Source: Bacteroidetes bacterium GWA2_31_9b (GTDB lineage Bacteria > Bacteroidota > Bacteroidia > Bacteroidales > UBA12077). Taken from it: a stretch of DNA of 14,603 bases. Within the stretch, counting starts at the first letter, position 1. Every line of letters begins with the position of its first letter. The notes below the pieces were generated by a model. It searched no databases. It saw nothing but the letters and a program-made list of their open reading frames with translations, and was not told where the DNA came from. Below are positions 9,001-14,603 of this stretch, piece by piece. Location of the stretch: the NCBI GenBank assembly GCA_001769005.1, contig MENE01000024.1:1-14603 (forward strand). Direction: 5' to 3'. Both the position numbers and the translations under genes were made by a program.

Positions 9001-12000
9001 AACAAATCAAACTTATCAGGTTTTATTACAAGGAATATATAAAGTTACTGTATCCAATGCTAATGGTTGTAGTGCTTCCGATTCAGTAGAAGTTATAAAT
9101 TCTGAATTAGACTTAGCTATGGATACTATATATACAGAACTGGCTGACTCGTGCGAAAGAACTGTTTTAACCGAAATTTCTGTTCGTTTTAAAAACAATA
9201 GTTTTGATAATTTAGAAATTAACGATACAGTTGCTTTAGCATATCGAATAAATAGTTTGCCAATAGTAAGAGATACTTTATTTGTAACATCTCAAATTCT
9301 TGTTGGTGGTACTGAAGATTTTACATTTCCGGTTAAAGCAGATTTTACAACCCCCGGAGAATACTCACTGAAAGTTTTTACTGACTTCCTTAAAGATTTA
9401 AATCATGCTGATGATTCAATTACTATAAACTTTAATACCTGGGGATATGTAGAAATTGAATTAGCTTATGATACAATATTCTCTTCACAAGCAGACACAC
9501 TTGAGTTGATAGCAACACCCGGATATACAGATTATTTATGGAATACTCTTGAAACTACAAGTACTATTTCTCCATCAACAAATGAAAGCAATTGGTATAT
9601 AGTTAATGTTAGTGATGCAAATGTTTGTGGAACTGATAAAGACTCAACTTATATTGAAACTTATGATTTTGGAATAAATAGCATAGTTTCTCCTGTAAGT
9701 GCTTGTACACATTCTTCATCAACAAATGTTGAAATAAGTATTCGTAATTATAGCGGAAATACATATACTATAGGAACTAAAATACCATTTGCATTTAATT
9801 TTGAAAATTCAGGATGGATTAAGGATTCTGTTATACTTACTAGTAATTTTGACCCTTTAACTAATAAAACACTTACTCTTCCAACAACAATAAATTCTTC
9901 AGCTGTTGGAGAATATAATTTAGACGTAAAAATAAATTCATCAATTGATGCAGATCTTTCTAACGACACATTGAATTATACATTTGAAACATGGGGATAT
10001 CCTGATGTTGAATTGGCATACGATACCATATATACAACTCAGGCTGATACTGTTGTTTTATTACCAACTTTAGGATACGACACGTATTTATGGAGTGATG
10101 CAAGTACTAATGACACTCTTGTAGTTACAAATAATTATTCCGAGAATTATGTTGTTACAGTTACCGATGTTCATGGTTGTGGAACTGATTCTGACTCTAC
10201 CCGAATATTTACTTACAACTTTGGTTTAAAATCGTTGGATCTTCCAAAAAATGCTTGTTCTCATTCCACAAGTTCATCAGTAAAAATTACTGTTGAAAAT
10301 TTAAGTAATGATATAATTCCTTTAGGTAGTTTTATTGATGTGGTATTTATTTTTAATGGAGGTGCACCGGTTTACGAAACAGCAACACTCACAAGTGATT
10401 TATATCCATCACAATCATTTACTTATACTTTTATTCAAAAAGTTGATATGTCGGCAATAGGATCTTATACTTTAAAATCTTTTGTTGACTTTGAGTATGA
10501 TGTTGATCGTGAAAATGATACTATAAATGAACAAATTAGAACTTATGGCTTCCCAACAGTTGAAATTGGGCCTGATATTTATACCTATCAACCTGATACT
10601 GTTAAGATTGTTGCTAATCCGGGATATAATTTCTATTCATGGAACGAAGGAACGAAAAACGATACTTTATTTGTTACAAAACCAGAAAGTTTTAATTATG
10701 TAGTAACAGTTACAGATATTAATGGTTGTAGCACTTCTGATAATTTAACAGTTTACACAACCGACATAGGAGCTTTGGCACTTATTTCACCAATTAATAG
10801 TTGTGAATTAAGTAATGCTGAAATTGTAACTGTTCAGGTTCGAAACAACTGCTTAGATACTATCTTTAATGGCGAATCTATAACTGTAAGCTATAAAATT
10901 GGAAATGGAAGCCTAATTACTGAGAATTTTGATTTAAGTAGTGATTTATTGCCAGATCAAACAGTTGATCACACCTTTATTACACCGGTTGATTTATCTG
11001 TATATCAAAATTACAACTTTAAAATATTTGCAAAATATAGTGTCGATGTAAATTTAAACGATACTGTATCAACAACAGTTTATTTCAGACGTCCTAATTT
11101 AGATTTAGGAGATGATGTGAATACAGGTTCAGGTGATTACATTATTGATGCCGGCGCAGGGTTTGATACATATCTATGGTGGTTTGATAATTCTGAAGAA
11201 CAAACATATACAGTAAATGTAAATAATCAATCTGCAAATCATTATTATCCGGTAACTGTTACAAACAGCTATGGTTGCTCTGCTACAGATTCAATTTTGG
11301 TATCTTTTAATACTACTCCCGATTTAGAATTAAGTACATTAGTTTCTCCTGTATCCGATTGTTTAACTGATGATACTTATGCAGTAGAAGTTGTAATTAC
11401 TAACACAGGAGCATTAAATATTGCTTCCGGAACAAATATAGGTGTAAGATACAAGATTGATAATGGAACAGTTGTTTCAGAAAACAAGGTTCTTTCATCT
11501 GCATTAAACGCTGGTGCTACAGTAAATCATATTTTTGCCGGAACAATATCATTTCCAACAGCAAAAACATATTCGTTTAAAACATATATTTCTTATGCAA
11601 GTGATGTTACACACAGCAACGATACTCTTATAAGTTCAGTTGTAATTAATTCGCCAAACTTTAATTTTAGTAACGATACTATTAAAGTAACAGCATACCC
11701 TTATGTTCTCGATGCCGGATCGTGGAGTGGTTATTTGTGGCAAAATGGAAGTACAGGCAGACAATTTACTGTTACAGCTGACGGATTATACAAATGTACT
11801 ATTACCGATGCTCTTGGATGTAATGCAAATGACAGTGTTTATGTAATGATCACTACCGGTATTGATGGAATAATTAGTGGAGAAAACTTCATTATTAGTT
11901 ATTATCCTAATCCTGTAAATGATGAGCTAAAAATTCAAATCGATGCATTTAAACCTATCGAACTTAAAGTTGAAATACTCAATCAACATGGTCAAATTAT

Positions 12001-12133
12001 ATTCAATAATCAATTTAAAAATAACGGGCAGGCAATTGAGAAAATAAATGTAAGTAACCATGCTCAAGGTTTATACTACATTAGATTTATTATTGATAAT
12101 CAAGTTTTTGTACGAAAAATTGTAATTCAATAA
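6083..12133 (+). CDS. Giant T9SS-exported surface protein with jelly-roll modules and six composite CARDB/Ig-like repeats
   Basis: This 2016-residue protein begins with a signal peptide (MKKINIPKF, hydrophobic core, cleavage near NVNG-Q26). Three MAM/jelly-roll-like modules follow at about 27-195, 353-526 and 640-822, each closing on an I-D-x-[IV]-type strand (VCIDSVILVE, GWNIDNVVLVG, GFGIDDIKIYE). Residues about 200-345 resemble the BNR-repeat neuraminidase N-terminal (BNR-associated) domain, but no sialidase catalytic region follows. A CARDB-like unit lies at about 530-640. Residues 823-1935 hold six copies of a composite repeat. Residues about 1937-2016 match a T9SS type A sorting domain, with YYPNPV at 1940 and a final GLYYIRF...KIVIQ strand. 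The product should cross the outer membrane by T9SS and be attached to or released from the surface. An adhesive or structural role is inferred. It has its own terminator and is divergent from the PKD gene. Confidence 0.93.
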   Translation: MKKINIPKFIAFIALSILFIGNVNGQTYIYEDFESGIKPANWTYIKYSTTAEWEYLDGGYSTTGVPGTGHPQYSKEGLVNAMFHLESFSGQRVKLVTPPIDLSFGIKPELKFWHAQDERFTFSQWRNDELRVFYKEHTDSAWKQLAEYTEKVNVWTERTIQLPDSTLSGTYYLAFEGKTNNGYGVCIDSVILVEKGVVPKYIESINVNQASVSFVATESKTNPILRIDFTIRGNDGILKLDSLAVKSLNTDDSDIIPNGVKLFASDNTVFSNSTQIGSGKSFVGGTLSFTNINRILPTGVSSVWITYDIAVDVDHEKHEHILDAQIIKENIKINSSYYPSVDKSPTGSRTLYESILYDDFETSNGWIYTGEFERAIPIGLGGLTKGAPDPTFAVSGDYIIGTDITGLGITAGDYENNLTDKEYTAVSPYRNCKYYNDIYLYYDRWFNIDTYDTATVDFNKQTANNWSTFWQSSGTSINNEWATVQFNVNSAISRSDSVQVRFTLGPSNSFWNYSGWNIDNVVLVGNYITKDVGVTNWIGPLSGCGHTSEEYVEITITNFAGESLTDPLPVSYSFDGGVTLKYDTIYTTIPMGGSINYTIDKPVNLTTPGWYNNVYATTNLTGDEYTINNKINKTIFITPTYTLPYSQNFETNYGYYLTGGTNSSWAYGTPAGIIINTAASGTKAWVTKLAGNYNNSENSYLESPCFNFSAKDSIVFEFKCKGLSEENTDGLSLMYSFNDGATWNPVPNKHDYYWNWYNETNISELGLPGIDTTNGQWLTFRQLLPSEFSNQSSVKFRFVFESNESINYEGFGIDDIKIYETPYDVGVTSLIYPYNRCEWSDTTHVKVLVKNFGPIAVKSGTKIPLVMQFNTSTIKDTLTLTSDLSSEATKLFTFNSTVNMSTAGDYNFTINTKLESNTYFYNDTLSNDTLYSTVSVTGMPGYNPFQDIIGDNPVDTLLDAGAGYTGYLWQDNSTNQTYQVLLQGIYKVTVSNANGCSASDSVEVINSELDLAMDTIYTELADSCERTVLTEISVRFKNNSFDNLEINDTVALAYRINSLPIVRDTLFVTSQILVGGTEDFTFPVKADFTTPGEYSLKVFTDFLKDLNHADDSITINFNTWGYVEIELAYDTIFSSQADTLELIATPGYTDYLWNTLETTSTISPSTNESNWYIVNVSDANVCGTDKDSTYIETYDFGINSIVSPVSACTHSSSTNVEISIRNYSGNTYTIGTKIPFAFNFENSGWIKDSVILTSNFDPLTNKTLTLPTTINSSAVGEYNLDVKINSSIDADLSNDTLNYTFETWGYPDVELAYDTIYTTQADTVVLLPTLGYDTYLWSDASTNDTLVVTNNYSENYVVTVTDVHGCGTDSDSTRIFTYNFGLKSLDLPKNACSHSTSSSVKITVENLSNDIIPLGSFIDVVFIFNGGAPVYETATLTSDLYPSQSFTYTFIQKVDMSAIGSYTLKSFVDFEYDVDRENDTINEQIRTYGFPTVEIGPDIYTYQPDTVKIVANPGYNFYSWNEGTKNDTLFVTKPESFNYVVTVTDINGCSTSDNLTVYTTDIGALALISPINSCELSNAEIVTVQVRNNCLDTIFNGESITVSYKIGNGSLITENFDLSSDLLPDQTVDHTFITPVDLSVYQNYNFKIFAKYSVDVNLNDTVSTTVYFRRPNLDLGDDVNTGSGDYIIDAGAGFDTYLWWFDNSEEQTYTVNVNNQSANHYYPVTVTNSYGCSATDSILVSFNTTPDLELSTLVSPVSDCLTDDTYAVEVVITNTGALNIASGTNIGVRYKIDNGTVVSENKVLSSALNAGATVNHIFAGTISFPTAKTYSFKTYISYASDVTHSNDTLISSVVINSPNFNFSNDTIKVTAYPYVLDAGSWSGYLWQNGSTGRQFTVTADGLYKCTITDALGCNANDSVYVMITTGIDGIISGENFIISYYPNPVNDELKIQIDAFKPIELKVEILNQHGQIIFNNQFKNNGQAIEKINVSNHAQGLYYIRFIIDNQVFVRKIVIQ
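8549..11880 (+). repeat. Six tandem composite repeats of about 184 residues (CARDB-like + Ig/PKD-like)
   Basis: Each unit joins a CARDB-like domain (an opening such as YDFGINSIVSPVSAC, then a V-x-V-x-V-x-N strand, a GT-x-I loop and a closing acidic N-D-T-[LIV] segment) to a short Ig/PKD-like domain with a Y-L-W motif and a final N-G-C-x-x-[ST]-D. Units start near residues 823, 1010, 1194, 1378, 1560 and 1747. The invariant tryptophan falls at 969, 1153, 1337, 1520, 1699 and 1886, giving spacings of 184, 184, 183, 179 and 187. Each unit has one cysteine in the CARDB part and one in the Ig-like part. CARDB and Ig-like modules are known as adhesion or spacer domains; a long rod-like stalk is inferred. 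Confidence 0.85.
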
Positions 12134-12150
12134 ATCCAAAATAAAACATT

Positions 12151-12183
12151 AAGAGCGATACCAATTAAAGTATCGCTCTTTTT
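12151..12183 (+). terminator. Intrinsic terminator after the 2016-aa surface-protein gene
   Basis: AAGAGCGATAC (12151-12161) pairs perfectly with GTATCGCTCTT (12170-12180) across an 8-base loop, and a run of Ts continues to 12183. It starts 17 bases after the stop codon and ends over 100 bases before the next gene, so the surface-protein gene appears to be transcribed on its own. The 11-bp perfect stem stands out strongly in this AT-rich DNA. Confidence 0.9.
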
Positions 12184-12231
12184 GTCTGTTCTTTTTTAAA
12201 AGTGTACAAAAGAAAAAAAATCTAAAACTAT

Positions 12232-12261
12232 TTTGGCTTGAATTATATTCAATTATATTTG
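12232..12261 (+). promoter_or_regulatory. Bacteroidota-type promoter for the OmpH/Skp-like gene
   Basis: TATATTTG at 12254-12261 is an exact match to the Bacteroidota -7 consensus TAnnTTTG. A TTTG at 12232-12235 lies 18 bases upstream, within or just short of the usual -33 spacing for this phylum. Transcription would begin about 7 bases after the box, leaving a short A-rich leader of about 28 bases before the ATG at 12297. It also lies downstream of the terminator at 12151-12183, as expected for an independent unit. Confidence 0.7.
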
Positions 12262-12296
12262 CTTTTTAAATAAAATTAAAACTAAAAAAAGTAATT

Positions 12297-12914
12297 ATGA
12301 AAAAAATTTCTCTCTGGTTGAATATTGCTTTAATCATTGCAGTTGCAGTACTTTATTTCTTATTTTTTACAGGAAAAGGGAAAATATCAAAATCTGATAT
12401 TTCAATAAACGAAGAAACCGGTCAACAGATTGACAGATCATATCCAATTGCTTATGTAAATATGGATACATTGTATTCAAAATATAATATGTTTATTGAT
12501 AAACGTGATGCATACTTACAAAAGAGAGATGAATCGCAGGCTGAATTACAACTAAAAATGAGCAATCTTGAAAAGCAAGCTATGGATTTTCAGAATGAAT
12601 ACAGCAAAGGATTAATGACACGCACAAAAGCACAAATGGTTCAACAAGAACTTGGTCAGAAAGAACAAGAACTTTATGCTACACGTGACAATCTTGCTAT
12701 GCAACTTTCAGAAGAAGAGCAGGTTATGAATCGACAAATTTTAAACAGTATTGTTGAATACTTAAAAGTATATAACAACGAGCATAATTATAAATATATT
12801 TTAAGTAGTACTTTTGGTGGACAGGTTTTATATACCGACTCATCATTAAATATTACGTATGATGTTCTTAAAGGACTTAATGAAAAATACGCGAAAGAAA
12901 AAGGTAAGAATTAG
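12297..12914 (+). CDS. OmpH/Skp-family periplasmic chaperone-like protein, membrane-anchored
   Basis: The 205-residue protein has an N-terminal hydrophobic segment (about residues 5-25, followed by TGKGK) with no evident signal peptidase I site, so it looks like an uncleaved inner-membrane anchor. After a short linker, YPIAYVNMDTLYSKYN (from residue 49) matches the OmpH/Skp start strand, which is followed by a long charged Q/E/K-rich coiled coil (about 60-150) and a C-terminal strand region (YKYILSSTFGGQVLYTD). Skp-family proteins bind unfolded outer-membrane proteins in the periplasm and hold them for the BAM complex; that role is inferred from family membership. The start codon is the first ATG after a consensus promoter and an A-rich leader. 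Canonical Skp is shorter and has a cleaved signal, so membrane anchoring is a variant. The following glycosyltransferase gene is separated by 142 bases and a hairpin. Confidence 0.88.
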   Translation: MKKISLWLNIALIIAVAVLYFLFFTGKGKISKSDISINEETGQQIDRSYPIAYVNMDTLYSKYNMFIDKRDAYLQKRDESQAELQLKMSNLEKQAMDFQNEYSKGLMTRTKAQMVQQELGQKEQELYATRDNLAMQLSEEEQVMNRQILNSIVEYLKVYNNEHNYKYILSSTFGGQVLYTDSSLNITYDVLKGLNEKYAKEKGKN

Positions 12915-12917
12915 GTA

Positions 12918-12937
12918 TTAAGAACCTTTTTTCTTAA
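12918..12937 (+). terminator. Possible weak terminator after the OmpH/Skp-like gene
   Basis: TTAAGAA (12918-12924) pairs with TTCTTAA (12931-12937) across a CCTTTT loop, 3 bases after the stop codon, with a T-rich stretch (12941-12950) a few bases downstream. The 7-bp stem contains only one G-C pair, so it would be weak. The larger hairpin at 12973-13023 may be the effective stop. Confidence 0.3.
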
Positions 12938-12972
12938 CAATTTTTATTTTGCTCTCTTTTATACATTTTAAT

Positions 12973-13030
12973 AGTGGAATAATGGAATAATGGTTTTTTT
13001 AATCAACCTTCCAATATTCCACTTTTCTTT
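12973..13030 (+). terminator. Large hairpin with T-rich tail before the glycosyltransferase gene
   Basis: AGTGGAATAATGGAA (12973-12987) pairs with TTCCAATATTCCACT (13009-13023) with one mismatch in 15 positions, and an inner GGTT/AACC (12992-12995 with 13005-13008) can extend the stem. TTTTCTTTT follows at 13023-13031. It could terminate the OmpH/Skp transcript. The left arm is built from two tandem copies of GGAATAAT (12976-12991), so it may instead be a genomic repeat element. It ends only 33 bases before the next ATG, so it might also lie in that gene's leader. Confidence 0.5.
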
Positions 13031-13056
13031 TACGTTATTTAAAAAACTGAGATTCT

Positions 13057-14325
13057 ATGAGTTTTGCCAATCAATATCTTGAAAAACAAAAAGAGTATAC
13101 CCGAATAATTGACGAATCTCCATCAACTAATTTAAAATTTATTGCTGTTATTCCATGTTATAATGAATACAGAATAACAGACACCCTTGATTCTTTATGG
13201 AATTGTGAAAGAATAAAATCAGACATAGAAGTTATTGTTGTAATTAATTCAACAACAAATACATCAGCAGATATAATTGAACAAAATAACAGAACATTTT
13301 TAGACATTAATAAGTGGATTTTAAATCATTCTGATTTAAAGATTCGCTTTTATGTAACAAATAAAAGTGACTTATCAATTAAGAATAGTGGTGCCGGATT
13401 TGCCCGAAAAATTGGAATGGACGAGGCAATTGCTCGATTTAATGATATAAACAACGATTCGGGTGTAATTATTTCACTTGATGCAGATACTGTATTTAAA
13501 TCAAATTATTTCACTGAAATAGAAAAAGCATTTGAAAATAAACCACAAACAAATGCTTTAGTAATTTATTTTGAGCATCCTTTAGAAGGAAACGAATTTG
13601 ATCCAATTGTTTATGAGGCTATTACTCAATATGAACTGTACTTACGATATTACAAACAATTATTAGCATATATCGGTTTTCCAAGTCCATATTATACTAT
13701 AGGATCGTGTTTTGCTGTTTCTGCAAAAGCATATATAAAACAAGGTGGAATGAGCAGGAAACAGGCAGGCGAAGATTTTTATTTTCTACAGAAGATTTTT
13801 TCTTTAGGTAAAATTGAAGAGTTAAACACCACATGTGTTTATCCTTCGCCCAGGCCATCGGATAGAGTTCCTTTTGGAACTGGCCCTGTAATAAAATTAA
13901 TGATAGATAATAACGATCCAACATTTAAAGCTCATCATATCGATAGTTTTGTTAATCTTAAAGACTTATTCAGAATTGTAAATCAATTATACAAAGCATC
14001 TCCAGAGCAAGTACATGAACTATTTTATCAACTTCCATTGCCAGTAGCTGATTTCCTGGCACAAAATGATTTTTTTACAGCCATAAACGAGATTAATGCA
14101 AACAGTTCAAATGTAAATGCTTTTTCAAAACGATTCTTCGAATGGTTTAATGCATTCAGAGTTATTAAGTATTTAAATTATGTTCACGAAAAGTACTTTT
14201 CAAAACAAGATCTTATAACTGAATGTGAGAAATTATTTACTTTAATGAAAATAAACAATTCACCTAAAAATAAAGACTCCCTTGAATTTCTAAAATTCTT
14301 TAGAAATCTAGAAAAAGAATTTTAA
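13057..14325 (+). CDS. Family 2 (GT-A fold) glycosyltransferase
   Basis: This 422-residue protein has the nucleotide-sugar-binding start of GT2 enzymes (FIAVIPCYNE, with IPCYNE at 32-37), a DxD-type metal/UDP-sugar site (SLDADT, D142 and D144), a GAGFARKIGMDEA segment just before it, and an acidic G-E-D-F motif at 238-241 (AGEDFYFLQK) in the place of the usual catalytic-base motif. Residues about 290-422 form a mostly helical tail without recognised motifs. There is no transmembrane segment, so it should act in the cytoplasm or at the membrane face, transferring a sugar from a nucleotide-activated donor. Donor and acceptor cannot be read from the sequence, and no capsule or LPS cluster surrounds it in the window. 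No clear -7 box or Shine-Dalgarno sequence precedes the ATG. A later start would lose the strand before IPCYNE, so this start is reasonable. Confidence 0.88.
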   Translation: MSFANQYLEKQKEYTRIIDESPSTNLKFIAVIPCYNEYRITDTLDSLWNCERIKSDIEVIVVINSTTNTSADIIEQNNRTFLDINKWILNHSDLKIRFYVTNKSDLSIKNSGAGFARKIGMDEAIARFNDINNDSGVIISLDADTVFKSNYFTEIEKAFENKPQTNALVIYFEHPLEGNEFDPIVYEAITQYELYLRYYKQLLAYIGFPSPYYTIGSCFAVSAKAYIKQGGMSRKQAGEDFYFLQKIFSLGKIEELNTTCVYPSPRPSDRVPFGTGPVIKLMIDNNDPTFKAHHIDSFVNLKDLFRIVNQLYKASPEQVHELFYQLPLPVADFLAQNDFFTAINEINANSSNVNAFSKRFFEWFNAFRVIKYLNYVHEKYFSKQDLITECEKLFTLMKINNSPKNKDSLEFLKFFRNLEKEF

Positions 14326-14431
14326 TCGGATCAAGTTGGAAAGTTGGGGAGATTAAATAAATTAGATTTATATGGTAAAGAATTGTAATAAAAAACCTCT
14401 TGTTGGAAATCAAGTAGTTTTAAAATATTAA

Positions 14432-14462
14432 GTTCTTTTTTGTCATCCACACAAAAAAGAAC
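14432..14462. repeat. 12-bp perfect inverted repeat with 7-base loop
   Basis: GTTCTTTTTTGT (14432-14443) is matched exactly by ACAAAAAAGAAC (14451-14462) around the loop CATCCAC, followed by CCAAAAAAAG. In RNA it would form a hairpin about 100 bases after the glycosyltransferase stop. Its T-runs lie inside the stem rather than after it on the plus strand, so it is not a classical plus-strand terminator. Read on the minus strand, the stem is preceded by a T-run. It may be a dispersed intergenic repeat. Confidence 0.6.
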
Positions 14463-14520
14463 CAAAAAAAGTCACCACCACTGATAAATTTGTTAAAATC
14501 AGGTAAAACATGTTTGCAAC

Positions 14521-14590
14521 GCAACACAAGTCGTCTCGATGATAATTTTATCATTCTAAATAATGATTGTATTTCGAGCCTGAGTGTTGC
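14521..14590. repeat. Nested inverted repeats, possible structured RNA or element end
   Basis: Three pairs of arms nest in order: GCAACAC (14521-14527) with GTGTTGC (14584-14590), CTCGA (14535-14539) with TCGAG (14574-14578), and, inside, ATGATAA (14539-14545) with TTATCAT (14548-14554). A single folded structure of about 70 nt is possible. Nothing in the window identifies it with a known RNA family, so the function is unassigned. Confidence 0.35.
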
Positions 14591-14603
14591 TTACCGAGCC
14601 TAC

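Larger units (their letters stand above)
14326..14603. other. Gene-free right-hand tail with inverted repeats
   Basis: No open frame of useful length or recognisable RNA gene is seen in these 278 bases. The stretch begins with a tandem 8-mer (AAGTTGGA then AAGTTGGG, 14333-14348), continues as AT-rich DNA, then holds a 12-bp perfect inverted repeat (14432-14462) and a nested inverted-repeat segment (14521-14590). CGAGCC occurs twice near the edge (14575-14580 and 14595-14600). Base composition becomes visibly less AT-rich towards the right edge, which could mark the start of a different element. Confidence 0.6.

Noticed and set aside
7317..9969. Short open frames at 7317-7514 (+), 9016-9198 (-) and 9748-9969 (-)
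   Set aside because: All lie inside the 2016-aa gene, whose signal peptide, repeats and sorting domain prove its frame; the translations show no family features.
13697..13924. Minus-strand open frame of 75 codons
   Set aside because: It is antisense to the conserved GT2 region containing the G-E-D-F motif and has no recognisable features.
14485..14492. TAAATTTG, an exact -7 box match in the right-hand tail
   Set aside because: There is no TTG at the right distance upstream and no gene start follows within the window; such an 8-mer is expected by chance in AT-rich DNA.
14326..14603. Possible tRNA or transposon end in the gene-free tail
   Set aside because: No cloverleaf with the conserved T-loop and anticodon arms is present, and no transposase or clear target-site duplication is visible; only generic inverted repeats can be supported.

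Overview
The window comes from an AT-rich member of the Bacteroidota (Bacteroidetes), probably Bacteroidales-like or Flavobacteriia-like. The evidence is a type IX secretion (T9SS) type A sorting domain, a giant PKD-repeat surface protein with an IgGFc-binding-type N-terminal region, a membrane-anchored OmpH/Skp-type protein, a Bacteroidota -33/-7 promoter (TTTG, 18 bases, TATATTTG), and no Shine-Dalgarno sequences before the genes.

Layout. Positions 1-5916 (minus strand) hold one continuous reading frame of 1972 codons that leaves the window at its left edge. It encodes a secreted protein with a signal peptide, an IgGFc-binding-like region and sixteen PKD-type repeats, the last one cut by the window edge. 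A 166-bp divergent promoter region (5917-6082) separates it from a second giant gene on the plus strand (6083-12133, 2016 aa). That protein has a signal peptide, three jelly-roll/MAM-like modules, a BNR-associated N-terminal-like module, six copies of a roughly 184-residue composite repeat, and a C-terminal T9SS type A sorting domain. A strong intrinsic terminator follows. Next come an OmpH/Skp-family gene with its own promoter (12297-12914), a hairpin-rich spacer, a family 2 glycosyltransferase gene (13057-14325), and a gene-free tail (14326-14603) with two inverted-repeat structures.

How the parts relate. The two giant genes are divergently transcribed and both products should reach the cell surface or be released, probably through T9SS. 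They look like adhesin or structural surface proteins rather than enzymes. Their shared spacer carries two copies of TTTACGTAA, each containing the perfect palindrome TTACGTAA, 32 bp apart, which could be a paired operator controlling both genes. The OmpH/Skp-like protein would act in the periplasm on outer-membrane protein traffic. The glycosyltransferase is cytoplasmic and its acceptor cannot be deduced. No direct functional link between these two and the surface proteins is visible beyond position.

No CRISPR array, tRNA, rRNA, transposase or complete mobile element was recognised. The most distinctive features are the composite-repeat protein, the paired palindromes in the divergent promoter, and the structured tail at the right edge.
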